From contig NZ_KQ948432.1 of NCBI RefSeq assembly GCF_001514065.1, forward strand, positions 347,820-411,819: 64,000 nucleotides of DNA, read 5' to 3'. How positions within the stretch are numbered: the stretch's first letter is position 1; each line of letters begins with the position of its first letter. The position numbers and the translations under genes were made by a program. The stretch comes from Streptomyces antibioticus (GTDB lineage Bacteria > Actinomycetota > Actinomycetes > Streptomycetales > Streptomycetaceae). The notes beneath the pieces were generated by a model. It searched no databases. It was not told the DNA's origin and saw only the letters and a list, made by a program, of their open reading frames with translations. Of the stretch, positions 56,862-64,000 are shown piece by piece.

Positions 56862-58264
56862 CGGGCGGAAACCTCACCCTCGGCACCGGTCGTGAGCAGC
56901 GCAGCGGCGATGCTCTCCAGACCGACCGAACGGGACGCCTTCACGAGAACGACGTCCCCCGGGCGCAGCTCGCTGCGCAACAGGTCGACCGCCGCCTGTG
57001 CGTCGGACACGTGCACCGACTCCTCACCCCACGAACCCTCGTTATATGCGCCCAGTTGCAGCCAGGACGCTTCCCTGCCCCCGACCGCGACGAGCTTGCT
57101 GACGTTGAGCCGGACGGCGAGCCGTCCGACCGCGTCGTGCTCGGCGAGCGCCTCGTCCCCGAGCTCGGCCATCTTGCCGAGCACCGCCCAGGTCCGCCGC
57201 CCCCGGCCCATGGCCACGAGCGCGCGCAGTGCGGCCCGCATGGATTCGGGGTTGGCGTTGTAGGCGTCGTTGACGACGGTCACGCCGTCCGGGCGCTCGG
57301 TGACCTCCATCCGCCAGCGGGAGAGGGAGCCCGCCTCGGAGAGCGCGGTGGCGATCTCTTCCGCGGACATGCCCAGCTCATGGGCGACGGCGGCCGCGGC
57401 GAGCGCGTTCGACACGTGGTGCTCACCGTACAGGCGCATGGTCACGTCACTGTCACCGGAGGGTGTGCGAAGCCTGAAGGCCGGCTGTCCCGTGTCCGTG
57501 AGTCTCACGTTCTCGGCGCGTACGTCCGCTTCGTCGGACTCTCCGAAAAGGATCACCTTCGCCTTCGTACGGGATGCCATGGCCCGTACGAGAGGATCGT
57601 CGGCGTTGAGGATCGCCGCGCCGTCCTCCGGGAGTGCCTCGACGAGCTCGCCCTTGGCCTGCGCGATCTGCTCGCGGCCGCCGAACTCGCCGATGTGGGC
57701 GGTGCCGACGTTGAGGACGAGGCCGATCTTCGGGGGCGTCAGTTCGGCGAGATAGCGGATGTGGCCGATGCCGCGGGCGCCCATCTCCAGCACGAGGAAC
57801 TGCGTCTCCGCGGTGGCGGACAGGGCGGTCAGCGGCAGCCCGATCTCGTTGTTGAGCGAGCCCGGCGTCCACACCGTCGGCGCCTTGCGCTGGAGCACCT
57901 GGGCGATGAGGTCCTTGGTGCTGGTCTTGCCGGCCGAGCCGGTCAGGGCGACGAGGGTCGCGCCGAGCCGTCGTACGACCTCACGCGCGAGGGCGCCGAT
58001 CGCGGTCTGGACGTCGTCCACGACGATCGCGGGCACGCCGACGGGGCGCGACGCCAGCACGGCGGCCGCGCCCGCCGCGACGACCTGCGCCGCGAAGTCG
58101 TGGCCGTCGACGCGCTCGCCGACGAAGGCGACGAAGAGACTGCCGGGCTCCACTTCTCGCGAGTCCCGGACCACCGGCCCGGTGACCTGGACGGACGGAT
58201 CCGGTATGTCGTACGTCTGCCCGCCGACGACTGAGGCGATCTCGGCGAGAGAGAGGGCGATCAC
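56858..58264 (-). CDS. murF: UDP-MurNAc-tripeptide:D-Ala-D-Ala ligase
   Basis: 468 residues. P-loop LTGSAGKTSTKDL; VLEMGARGIGHI and VNDAYNANPESM are family motifs. GTG 58264 starts 4 nt after the murE stop; the longer open frame is not used. Confidence 0.95.
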   Translation of the reverse strand: MIALSLAEIASVVGGQTYDIPDPSVQVTGPVVRDSREVEPGSLFVAFVGERVDGHDFAAQVVAAGAAAVLASRPVGVPAIVVDDVQTAIGALAREVVRRLGATLVALTGSAGKTSTKDLIAQVLQRKAPTVWTPGSLNNEIGLPLTALSATAETQFLVLEMGARGIGHIRYLAELTPPKIGLVLNVGTAHIGEFGGREQIAQAKGELVEALPEDGAAILNADDPLVRAMASRTKAKVILFGESDEADVRAENVRLTDTGQPAFRLRTPSGDSDVTMRLYGEHHVSNALAAAAVAHELGMSAEEIATALSEAGSLSRWRMEVTERPDGVTVVNDAYNANPESMRAALRALVAMGRGRRTWAVLGKMAELGDEALAEHDAVGRLAVRLNVSKLVAVGGREASWLQLGAYNEGSWGEESVHVSDAQAAVDLLRSELRPGDVVLVKASRSVGLESIAAALLTTGAEGEVSAR

Positions 58265-58268
58265 AAGT

Positions 58269-59924
58269 TCATCCCTGGGTCTTCTGGATGGCTTCTCGAA
58301 GCACCTGGCGGTCGTCGAAGGGACGGACCACCCCGGCGATGTCCTGGCCCTGCTCATGGCCCTTGCCCGCGACCAGCACGGTGTCTCCGGGCCGTGCTCG
58401 GGCGACGGCGGCGGCGATCGCGGCGGCCCGGTCCTCGAAGACCTGGACCTCGCCGCGCTCGTGTACTGGCACGGACGCCGCGCCTTCGAGCATGGTTGCG
58501 AGGATCGCGAGCGGGTCCTCGGAGCGGGGGTTGTCGGAGGTCAGTACGGCGGTGTCGGCGAGCCGCGCCACGGCGGCGCCCATCGGTGCGCGCTTGGTCC
58601 GGTCGCGGTCGCCGCCGCAGCCGAGCACGACGTGCAGGCTGCCCTCGGTGACCTTGCGGAGCGCCTTGAGGACGGACTCGACGGCGTCGGTCTTGTGGGC
58701 GTAGTCCACGACCGCGAGATACGGCTGTCCGGCGTCCACGCGCTCCAGGCGCCCCGGCACGCCCGGCACCGCGGCGACACCGTCGGCGGCGGTCTGCGGG
58801 TCGAGCCCGGCGACGGCGAGGGCGACGATCGCGGCGAGGGTGTTGGCCACGTTGAAGGGGCCTGCCAGCGGCGACCGGGCGTGGATGCGCTCACCCTCGG
58901 GGCCGATCGCGGTGAACGTCGAGTCCATCGGGCCGACCTGGACGTTCTCGGCGTGCCAGTCGGCGTCGGGGTGGCCCTCGGCGGAGAAGGTGACGACCGG
59001 GACCGTGGCCTCCTCGACGAGGCGCCGGCCGTACTCGTCGTCGAAGTTGACGACGCCGAGTCTGCTGCGTTGCGGCGTGAAGAGCTGCGCCTTGGCCCGG
59101 AAGTAGTCCTCCATGTCGGAGTGGAACTCCATGTGTTCCGGGCTGAGGTTGGTGAAGACGCCGATGTCGAAGACGCAGCCGTCGACCCGGCCGAGAACCA
59201 GGGCGTGGCTGGAGACCTCCATGGCGACGGCCTCGACGCCGCGTTCGCGCATGACCGCGAACAGGGCCTGGAGATCGGTGGCTTCGGGGGTGGTGCGCTC
59301 GGACTTGATGCGCTCGTCGCCGATCCGCATCTCGACCGTGCCGATCAGACCGGTGTTGTTCTTGGTCTTCAGGCCGCCCTCGACGAGATAGGCGGTGGTG
59401 GTCTTGCCGGAGGTGCCCGTGATGCCGATCTGGAGCAGGTCGCGGCCCGGGTGGCCGTAGATGGTGGCCGCCAGTTCGCCCATCCGCGCGCGGGGGTCGT
59501 CCACGACCAGGACCGGCAGACCGGTCGCCGCGGCGCGCTCGGCGCCGGTCGGGTCGGTGAGCACGGCGACCGCGCCGAGGCCGGCGGCCTGGGTGACGAA
59601 GTCGGCGCCGTGCAGGCGGGCGCCCGGGAGGGCGGCGTACAGGTCGCCGGGGCGGACCGCGCGCGAGTCATGGGTGATGCCCGTGACCTCAGCGGTGCTG
59701 TCCGGCTGCTCGGCACCCAGCTGATCGGCGAGTTCCGCGAGGGGTGTTGCGGAGACCCGGACCGGCCGGGGCGGTCCCGGATATGTCACGGGATGGCCCT
59801 TCTGGGTGGTTTGGGACTGATCAGCGTGTGGCACGGCGGTGAGCGTACCGGGCACACCCGCTTCGGAGCGAAGTGAGGGCGCGGGCGTGCTCTGGTTCCC
59901 GGGATCGGGAGTGATCGTTGTCAC
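58269..59924 (-). CDS. murE: UDP-MurNAc-dipeptide:diaminopimelate ligase
   Basis: 551 residues, with an N-terminal extension of about 45 residues rich in Pro/Ser/Thr. P-loop GITGTSGKTTTAYL; the DAP-recognition motif TSDNPRSEDP (DNPR) shows DAP, not Lys, specificity; in Streptomyces it is the LL isomer. GTG 59924 has AGGAACC upstream. Confidence 0.95.
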   Translation of the reverse strand: MTTITPDPGNQSTPAPSLRSEAGVPGTLTAVPHADQSQTTQKGHPVTYPGPPRPVRVSATPLAELADQLGAEQPDSTAEVTGITHDSRAVRPGDLYAALPGARLHGADFVTQAAGLGAVAVLTDPTGAERAAATGLPVLVVDDPRARMGELAATIYGHPGRDLLQIGITGTSGKTTTAYLVEGGLKTKNNTGLIGTVEMRIGDERIKSERTTPEATDLQALFAVMRERGVEAVAMEVSSHALVLGRVDGCVFDIGVFTNLSPEHMEFHSDMEDYFRAKAQLFTPQRSRLGVVNFDDEYGRRLVEEATVPVVTFSAEGHPDADWHAENVQVGPMDSTFTAIGPEGERIHARSPLAGPFNVANTLAAIVALAVAGLDPQTAADGVAAVPGVPGRLERVDAGQPYLAVVDYAHKTDAVESVLKALRKVTEGSLHVVLGCGGDRDRTKRAPMGAAVARLADTAVLTSDNPRSEDPLAILATMLEGAASVPVHERGEVQVFEDRAAAIAAAVARARPGDTVLVAGKGHEQGQDIAGVVRPFDDRQVLREAIQKTQG

Positions 59925-59951
59925 GAGGTGGTTCCTGGCTGCTCGTACTGA

Positions 59952-61922
59952 TCAGGGCGTGAAGGTGACGGGAAGGGAGGCGGGCTTGGTTCCCGTCGGG
60001 GGGACCTGGAGGGTCTTCAGGGCGAACTCCATGACCTGCTTGTAGACGGGGCCGCAGATCTGACCGCCGAAGTAACTGCCCTTGGTGGCGTTCTGGATCG
60101 CGCAGTACACGGTGATGCGGGGGCTGTCGGCGGGCGCGAACCCGGCGAACGACGAGGTGTAGCCGCGGTATCTGCCGGTGGCCGGATCCACACGGTTGGC
60201 CGTACCCGTCTTGCCCGCGACCCGGTACCCCGGAATACGCGCCTTGGCACCCGTGCCCGCCTCGTCGTCCACGACCGACTCCAGCATCCGGGCGAGGGTC
60301 TTCGCCGTCTTCTCGCTGATCACCCTTGACTTCTTGGGCTTCGCGGCGGGTGTGAAGCGTCCGTCGGGTCCCTGCGTGCCCCGCACGAGCGTGGGTTCGA
60401 CGCGGACGCCGCCGTTGGCGATCGTCGAGTAGACGGAGGTGGCCTGCATCGCGTTGAGGGAGACGCCCTGGCCGAAAGGAATCGTGTACTGCTGCGAGGT
60501 CGACCAGTCCTGGGGAGCGGCGAGGATGCCCTTCGTCTCGCCGGGGAAGTCCAGGCCGCTGTAGCTGCCGAGGCCGAACTTGCGCAGGTAGGAGTAGAGG
60601 ACCTGGTTGGCCTTGGCCTGGGTCTTGCCGAGCTGGCCGGTCGCCAGGATGGTGCCGATGTTGCTGGACATGGCGAGCACGCCGTTGAGCGTGAGGTACC
60701 AGGTCTTGTGGTCGATGTCGTCCTTGAAGAGCCGGTCGCCGCGGTGCAGCCGGTTCGGCACGGTGACGTGCGTCAGCGGCGTCGCGGCGTTCTCCTCCAG
60801 TACGGCGGCCATCGACATGACCTTGGCGGTCGAGCCGGGCTCGTAGGCGTCCTCCACGGCCCAGTTGTGCAGGGTGCCGGGGTCGGCCTGGGAGAGGTCG
60901 CCGGGGTCGAAGCCGGGCGAGTTGGCCATCGCGAGGATCTCGCCGGTCTTCGTGTCCTGCACTATCACGTAGCCGCGGTCCGCCTTGGACTTGCGCACCT
61001 GCTCGGTGATGGCGTTCTGCGCGGCCCACTGGATGTCGCGGTCGATCGTGAGCTCGACGTCGCTGCCGGGCACGGCGGGCGTCTCCGTGGAGCCCGCGGT
61101 CGGGACCTGCCGGCCGCCGGACTGGGCGTACCGGATCTTGCCGTCCTTGCCGGACAGCAGCGTGTTCAGCTTCTGCTCGACCCCGCCGCCGCCCTTGCCG
61201 TCGGCATTGACCCAGCCCAGTATCCCGGCGGCGAGTTCGCCGTTCGGGTACACGCGCTTGCTGGTGGCGACGGCGAAGACACCGGCGAGGACGTTGACAC
61301 CGGTGCCGTCCTCGGCCTTCGCGGCCAGGGCGCTCTTGAGGTCCTTGATCTGCTTCCAGACCTGCGGCGTCTGCCGGCCGGCGAGCTTGACGTACTGCCC
61401 CTTGGTGCGGAGCTTCTCGGTCAGGTCGGCCTGCTCCTGCCCGAGGATCGGGGCGAGCAGGGCGGCGGCCTGCTCGGGCCCGTCGTCGATCTTGAGCTGC
61501 TTGCGCTTGAAGAGCGTGGGGTCGGCCGTGATGTCGTACGCGTCCACGCTGGTCGCGAGGGCCACGCCGGCGCGGTCGGTGATCTGGCCGCGCTCGGCGG
61601 TCAGGGTGTAGCCGACGTACCGGTTCTGCTCGGCCTTGGCGGCGTAGGTGCTCGCGTCGACGGCCTGGACCTGGAGGAGCCGGACCGCGAAGGCGATCAG
61701 GACGAGGGTCAGGCCGAGGCTGACCATGCGCAGCCGGGGCCGGGGGCTGCCGAGCCGGATCTGCCGCGCGGCCGTGGCACGCGGGGCCGCGGGGCGGGGC
61801 GCCGCCGGGCGGCGGGCCGGGCGGGCGCCGGGGCCGGCGGGGCGCCGGCGGCCGTCGGGGGCGGGCCTGGCGGGTCCGGGCACACGGCGGCGCGGCGGTT
61901 CCCTGTCGGACACTTCCGTCAC
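59952..61922 (-). CDS. ftsI: Septal penicillin-binding protein FtsI (PBP3)
   Basis: 656 residues. A Pro/Arg-rich cytoplasmic tail (about 65 residues), one helix (about 72–90), a dimerisation domain, then the transpeptidase domain with SxxK in EPGSTAKVM, SxN in AMSSNIGT and KTG in VAGKTGTANR. GTG 61922 overlaps the ftsL stop (GTGA). It forms the septal transpeptidase with FtsW. Confidence 0.95.
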   Translation of the reverse strand: MTEVSDREPPRRRVPGPARPAPDGRRRPAGPGARPARRPAAPRPAAPRATAARQIRLGSPRPRLRMVSLGLTLVLIAFAVRLLQVQAVDASTYAAKAEQNRYVGYTLTAERGQITDRAGVALATSVDAYDITADPTLFKRKQLKIDDGPEQAAALLAPILGQEQADLTEKLRTKGQYVKLAGRQTPQVWKQIKDLKSALAAKAEDGTGVNVLAGVFAVATSKRVYPNGELAAGILGWVNADGKGGGGVEQKLNTLLSGKDGKIRYAQSGGRQVPTAGSTETPAVPGSDVELTIDRDIQWAAQNAITEQVRKSKADRGYVIVQDTKTGEILAMANSPGFDPGDLSQADPGTLHNWAVEDAYEPGSTAKVMSMAAVLEENAATPLTHVTVPNRLHRGDRLFKDDIDHKTWYLTLNGVLAMSSNIGTILATGQLGKTQAKANQVLYSYLRKFGLGSYSGLDFPGETKGILAAPQDWSTSQQYTIPFGQGVSLNAMQATSVYSTIANGGVRVEPTLVRGTQGPDGRFTPAAKPKKSRVISEKTAKTLARMLESVVDDEAGTGAKARIPGYRVAGKTGTANRVDPATGRYRGYTSSFAGFAPADSPRITVYCAIQNATKGSYFGGQICGPVYKQVMEFALKTLQVPPTGTKPASLPVTFTP

Positions 61923-62455
61923 CTGCCGGGGGTCGGGGTCGCGGAGGACGGTTCGGTGGAGGGTGTGACTGCGGGGGTGGGGACGGCCGTGGGGGTGGGT
62001 GTGGCCGTGGGCGTCGGGGACGCGGCCGTGCGGGGCATCGCCTCGGGGGGCCGTACGACCTGGACCGCGGACTGCTCGGCCGCGGCGCTCGGAACGCCCT
62101 TGACGGTGCCGTTCGGGTCGAGGAAGGCCGGGTCGCCGCCGGGGACCATGCCGAGCTCGCTGGCGCGGCGCTGGAGGGCGTCGGGGGCGGAGTAGGCGTC
62201 GATGTCGCGCTGGAGGGCCTGTTCCTGGTCGGTGAGGCTCTTGGTCTCCTTCTGGAGGTCGTCGAGTTTGAACGACCCTTCGCTGAGCGCGGAGTTCAGG
62301 ACCAGGAGTCCGATGAGGCCGCCGCCGAGCAGGAGCACGACGAGGAGGACGAACGGGGTGCGGGCCGCCTGGCCGGAACCGGGCCGGCCGGAGCCGGACG
62401 GGGGTGGGAAGAGCCGCGCGAGCCGGGCCGCCCGCCCCCTCAGTTCGGGTTTCAT
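61919..62455 (-). CDS. ftsL: FtsL-like septum protein
   Basis: 178 residues. Helix at about residues 36–58, then a coiled-coil (DLQKETKSLTDQEQALQRDI), then an unusual tail that is almost entirely Pro, Thr, Ala and Ser (ATPTPTAVPTPAVTP), probably disordered outside the membrane. ATG 62455 (MKPELRGRAARL) has GGAG 5 nt upstream; GTG 62473 overlaps the rsmH stop and is the alternative. Confidence 0.88.
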   Translation of the reverse strand: MKPELRGRAARLARLFPPPSGSGRPGSGQAARTPFVLLVVLLLGGGLIGLLVLNSALSEGSFKLDDLQKETKSLTDQEQALQRDIDAYSAPDALQRRASELGMVPGGDPAFLDPNGTVKGVPSAAAEQSAVQVVRPPEAMPRTAASPTPTATPTPTAVPTPAVTPSTEPSSATPTPGR

Positions 62456-62469
62456 GCTCACTCCGCTCC

Positions 62470-63426
62470 TCACTCGATGTCCGCCCTGATCCGCTCGGCG
62501 CCACGCAGCCGTGCGGGGGCCGCCCGCCGGTTCTCGGCGACCTCTTCCTCGGTGGGAAGTTCGGCACCGCGCGTGAGCAGCTTGAGCCGCGGCTGGTACT
62601 GCTCGGGGATCACCGGGAGCCCGGGGGGCGCGGTGTTGGCGGCGCCGGCCGCGAACACCTGCTTCACCAGCCGGTCCTCCAGCGAGTGGTACGACAGCAC
62701 GGCGATCCGTCCGCCGACGCCGAGGGCCTTCACGGCGGCCGGGATCGCCCGTTCCAGTACGGAGAGTTCGCCGTTGACCTCGATGCGCAGCGCCTGGAAG
62801 GTGCGCTTGGCCGGGTTGCCGCCGGTGCGCTTGGCGGCCTGCGGCAGGGAGTCCCGGATCAGCTCGACGAGCCGCGCGCTGTTGCTGAACGGCTCCTTGG
62901 CCCGCTCGCGCACGACCGCGGCCACGATCCGCTTGGCCTGCTTCTCCTCGCCGTACGCCCGCAGGATCCGCACCAGCTCGCCCGGCGGGTAGGTGTTGAG
63001 GACCTCGGCGGCGCTGATGCCGGTCGTCTGGTCCATGCGCATGTCGAGCGGGGCGTCCTGGGCGTAGGCGAAGCCGCGGTCGGCCTCGTCGAGCTGCATG
63101 GAGGAGACGCCGAGGTCGAACAGGACGCCCTGGACGTGCGGGATACGGAGTCGCTCGAGAACCTCCGGAAGCTCGTCGTAGACCGCGTGGACGAGCGTGG
63201 CGCGCTCGCCGTAGGGCGCGAGGCGCTCGCCGGACAGGCGCAGGGCTTCCTTGTCGCGGTCGAGGGCGACGAGCCGGGCCTCGGGGAACTGCTGGAGGAG
63301 GGCCTCGCTGTGGCCGCCGAGACCGAGGGTGCAGTCGACGACGACCGCTCCGGGGGCCTGCAGGGCGGGGGCCAACATGTCCAGGCAGCGCTGGAGCATC
63401 ACCGGGACATGTCGCGTGTTGCTCAA
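62470..63426 (-). CDS. rsmH: 16S rRNA m4C1402 methyltransferase
   Basis: 318 residues. SAM-binding [14 protein letters not shown]; family motif [13 protein letters not shown] and the C-terminal [12 protein letters not shown]. The start is TTG 63426 ([11 protein letters not shown]) with GAGAGGG upstream. It is the first gene of the dcw cluster here; no mraZ precedes it. Confidence 0.95.
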   Translation of the reverse strand: MSNTRHVPVMLQRCLDMLAPALQAPGAVVVDCTLGLGGHSEALLQQFPEARLVALDRDKEALRLSGERLAPYGERATLVHAVYDELPEVLERLRIPHVQGVLFDLGVSSMQLDEADRGFAYAQDAPLDMRMDQTTGISAAEVLNTYPPGELVRILRAYGEEKQAKRIVAAVVRERAKEPFSNSARLVELIRDSLPQAAKRTGGNPAKRTFQALRIEVNGELSVLERAIPAAVKALGVGGRIAVLSYHSLEDRLVKQVFAAGAANTAPPGLPVIPEQYQPRLKLLTRGAELPTEEEVAENRRAAPARLRGAERIRADIE

Positions 63427-63640
63427 GGGGCCCTCTCAGGTCCGGCGGGCCGTACGCACCGCCGGGTCCCCGCCCGCTCGTGAAGGGGAGGCCTGCCGGC
63501 GCCGGAAGCGTCAGCCGGCCGGGAGCGGGAGGAGGCCGAGCCGTACGTACGCGCCGCGCGCGTGGGGAGATCCGGTGACTGCGCCGGTTTCTCCTGGGGA
63601 ATTCATGCCAGCAGGGAGACCTCGCCTCCCGCTTCGCGTC

Positions 63641-63668
63641 ACTTTAGTCCACGGTGTCTCGCGGTCAA
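63641..63668 (-). promoter_or_regulatory. Candidate promoter of the dcw cluster (upstream of rsmH)
   Basis: -35 TTGACC (63668–63663), 16-bp spacer, -10 TAAAGT (63646–63641), the closest consensus match seen in the window. It would give a leader of about 205 nt to rsmH. The rest of the 355-nt gap between rsmH and 63782 shows nothing further that I recognise. Confidence 0.65.
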
Positions 63669-63781
63669 TCAACCGGCCTGCGCGTCGCGGCCGGGCATCG
63701 GGGCGAGGCGACCGACGGCGGGAAATCACCCGCTCGGGCGCACCCCGCCACCCCTGTGGCTTACCTCACAAAGAGGACGTG

Positions 63782-64000
63782 ATGACGGTCTTTTTCCCTT
63801 CTCACCGCAGGACCGGATCAGCCGTGACCAGTAACGTCGTCACCATGACGACTTCTGCATCCGCCGCCACCGCATCCGAAGGCGCCATACGTACCGGCGC
63901 CGTCACCGACCGGCTCGTCGCCGCGAACGAGCAGTACGCCGCAGCGTTCACCGACCCCGGCATGGACGCCCGCCCTGTTCTGCACGTCGCCATCGTGGCC
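63782..64000 (+). CDS. Beta-class carbonic anhydrase, N-terminal part
   Basis: The frame runs off the right edge; 73 codons are visible. LVAANEQYAAAFTDPGMDA followed by RPVLHVAIVA matches the segment just before the CMDAR zinc motif of small beta-carbonic anhydrases of the mycobacterial Rv1284 type. ATG 63782 has AGAGG 5 nt upstream; GTG 63824 and ATG 63845 (MTTSASAATASEG) are in-frame alternatives without a Shine-Dalgarno. It diverges from rsmH. Confidence 0.75.
   Translation, partial: MTVFFPSHRRTGSAVTSNVVTMTTSASAATASEGAIRTGAVTDRLVAANEQYAAAFTDPGMDARPVLHVAIVA

Overview
The window is chromosomal DNA from a Streptomyces or a very close relative. G+C is high throughout, GTG and TTG starts are common, and stop/start overlaps of the GTGA or ATGA type link most operon genes. 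The gene order (trp–his block, dnaE, phoD, lspA–ileS, then the dcw cell-division cluster) is the order known from Streptomyces chromosomes. There is no phage, transposon, CRISPR array, rRNA, tRNA or secondary-metabolite cluster. The interest lies in regulation, small genes and unusual residues inside core genes.

Region 1 (about 1–16 kb) is amino-acid biosynthesis, nearly all on the minus strand. The his run hisD-hisC-hisB-small membrane ORF-hisH-priA-ridA-hisF is translationally coupled almost throughout. An arsR–MFS pair and a DinB-like gene interrupt it. Then come hisI-trpE, three small membrane genes, trpC, trpM, trpB, trpA and the start of a thioredoxin-fold gene. No trpF is present. PriA, which serves both pathways in actinobacteria, explains this.

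Region 2 (16–31.5 kb) is mixed. It holds a membrane-anchored beta-helix protein, an unknown soluble protein, a Lon-N domain protein, a YbaK deacylase, a 24-residue ribosomal protein bL37 gene, a DUF2567-like membrane protein, an ABC exporter, a NYN ribonuclease, a 54-residue hydrophilic protein, dnaE, a DUF2252 protein, and a membrane protein followed by a thioredoxin-fold protein.

Region 3 (31.5–45.5 kb) holds phoD with a candidate PHO box, a secreted M43-type metalloprotease, a dienelactone hydrolase-like protein, an MscS channel, an SDR, a Na+/H+ antiporter, GNAT-rluD-lspA, a DksA-type zinc finger fused to a histone H1-like tail, and a T-box-controlled ileS. That ileS encodes an IleRS with the altered GXHH class-I motif associated with mupirocin hyper-resistance.

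Region 4 (45.7–63.4 kb) is the dcw cluster on the minus strand: rsmH-ftsL-ftsI-murE-murF-mraY-murD-ftsW-murG-ftsQ-ftsZ-pgeF-yggS-sepF-yggT-divIVA. It lacks ftsA, mraZ and murC. A partial beta-carbonic anhydrase gene begins at the right edge.

Observations I rank highest: the GXHH IleRS behind a translational T-box; TTA (bldA-type) codons in ridA inside the his operon and in the beta-helix gene; the bL37 gene; a perfect palindrome centred on the phoD -10; a nested palindrome over the arsR promoter; and an abundant-type intergenic repeat that encodes the C-terminus of TrpM.
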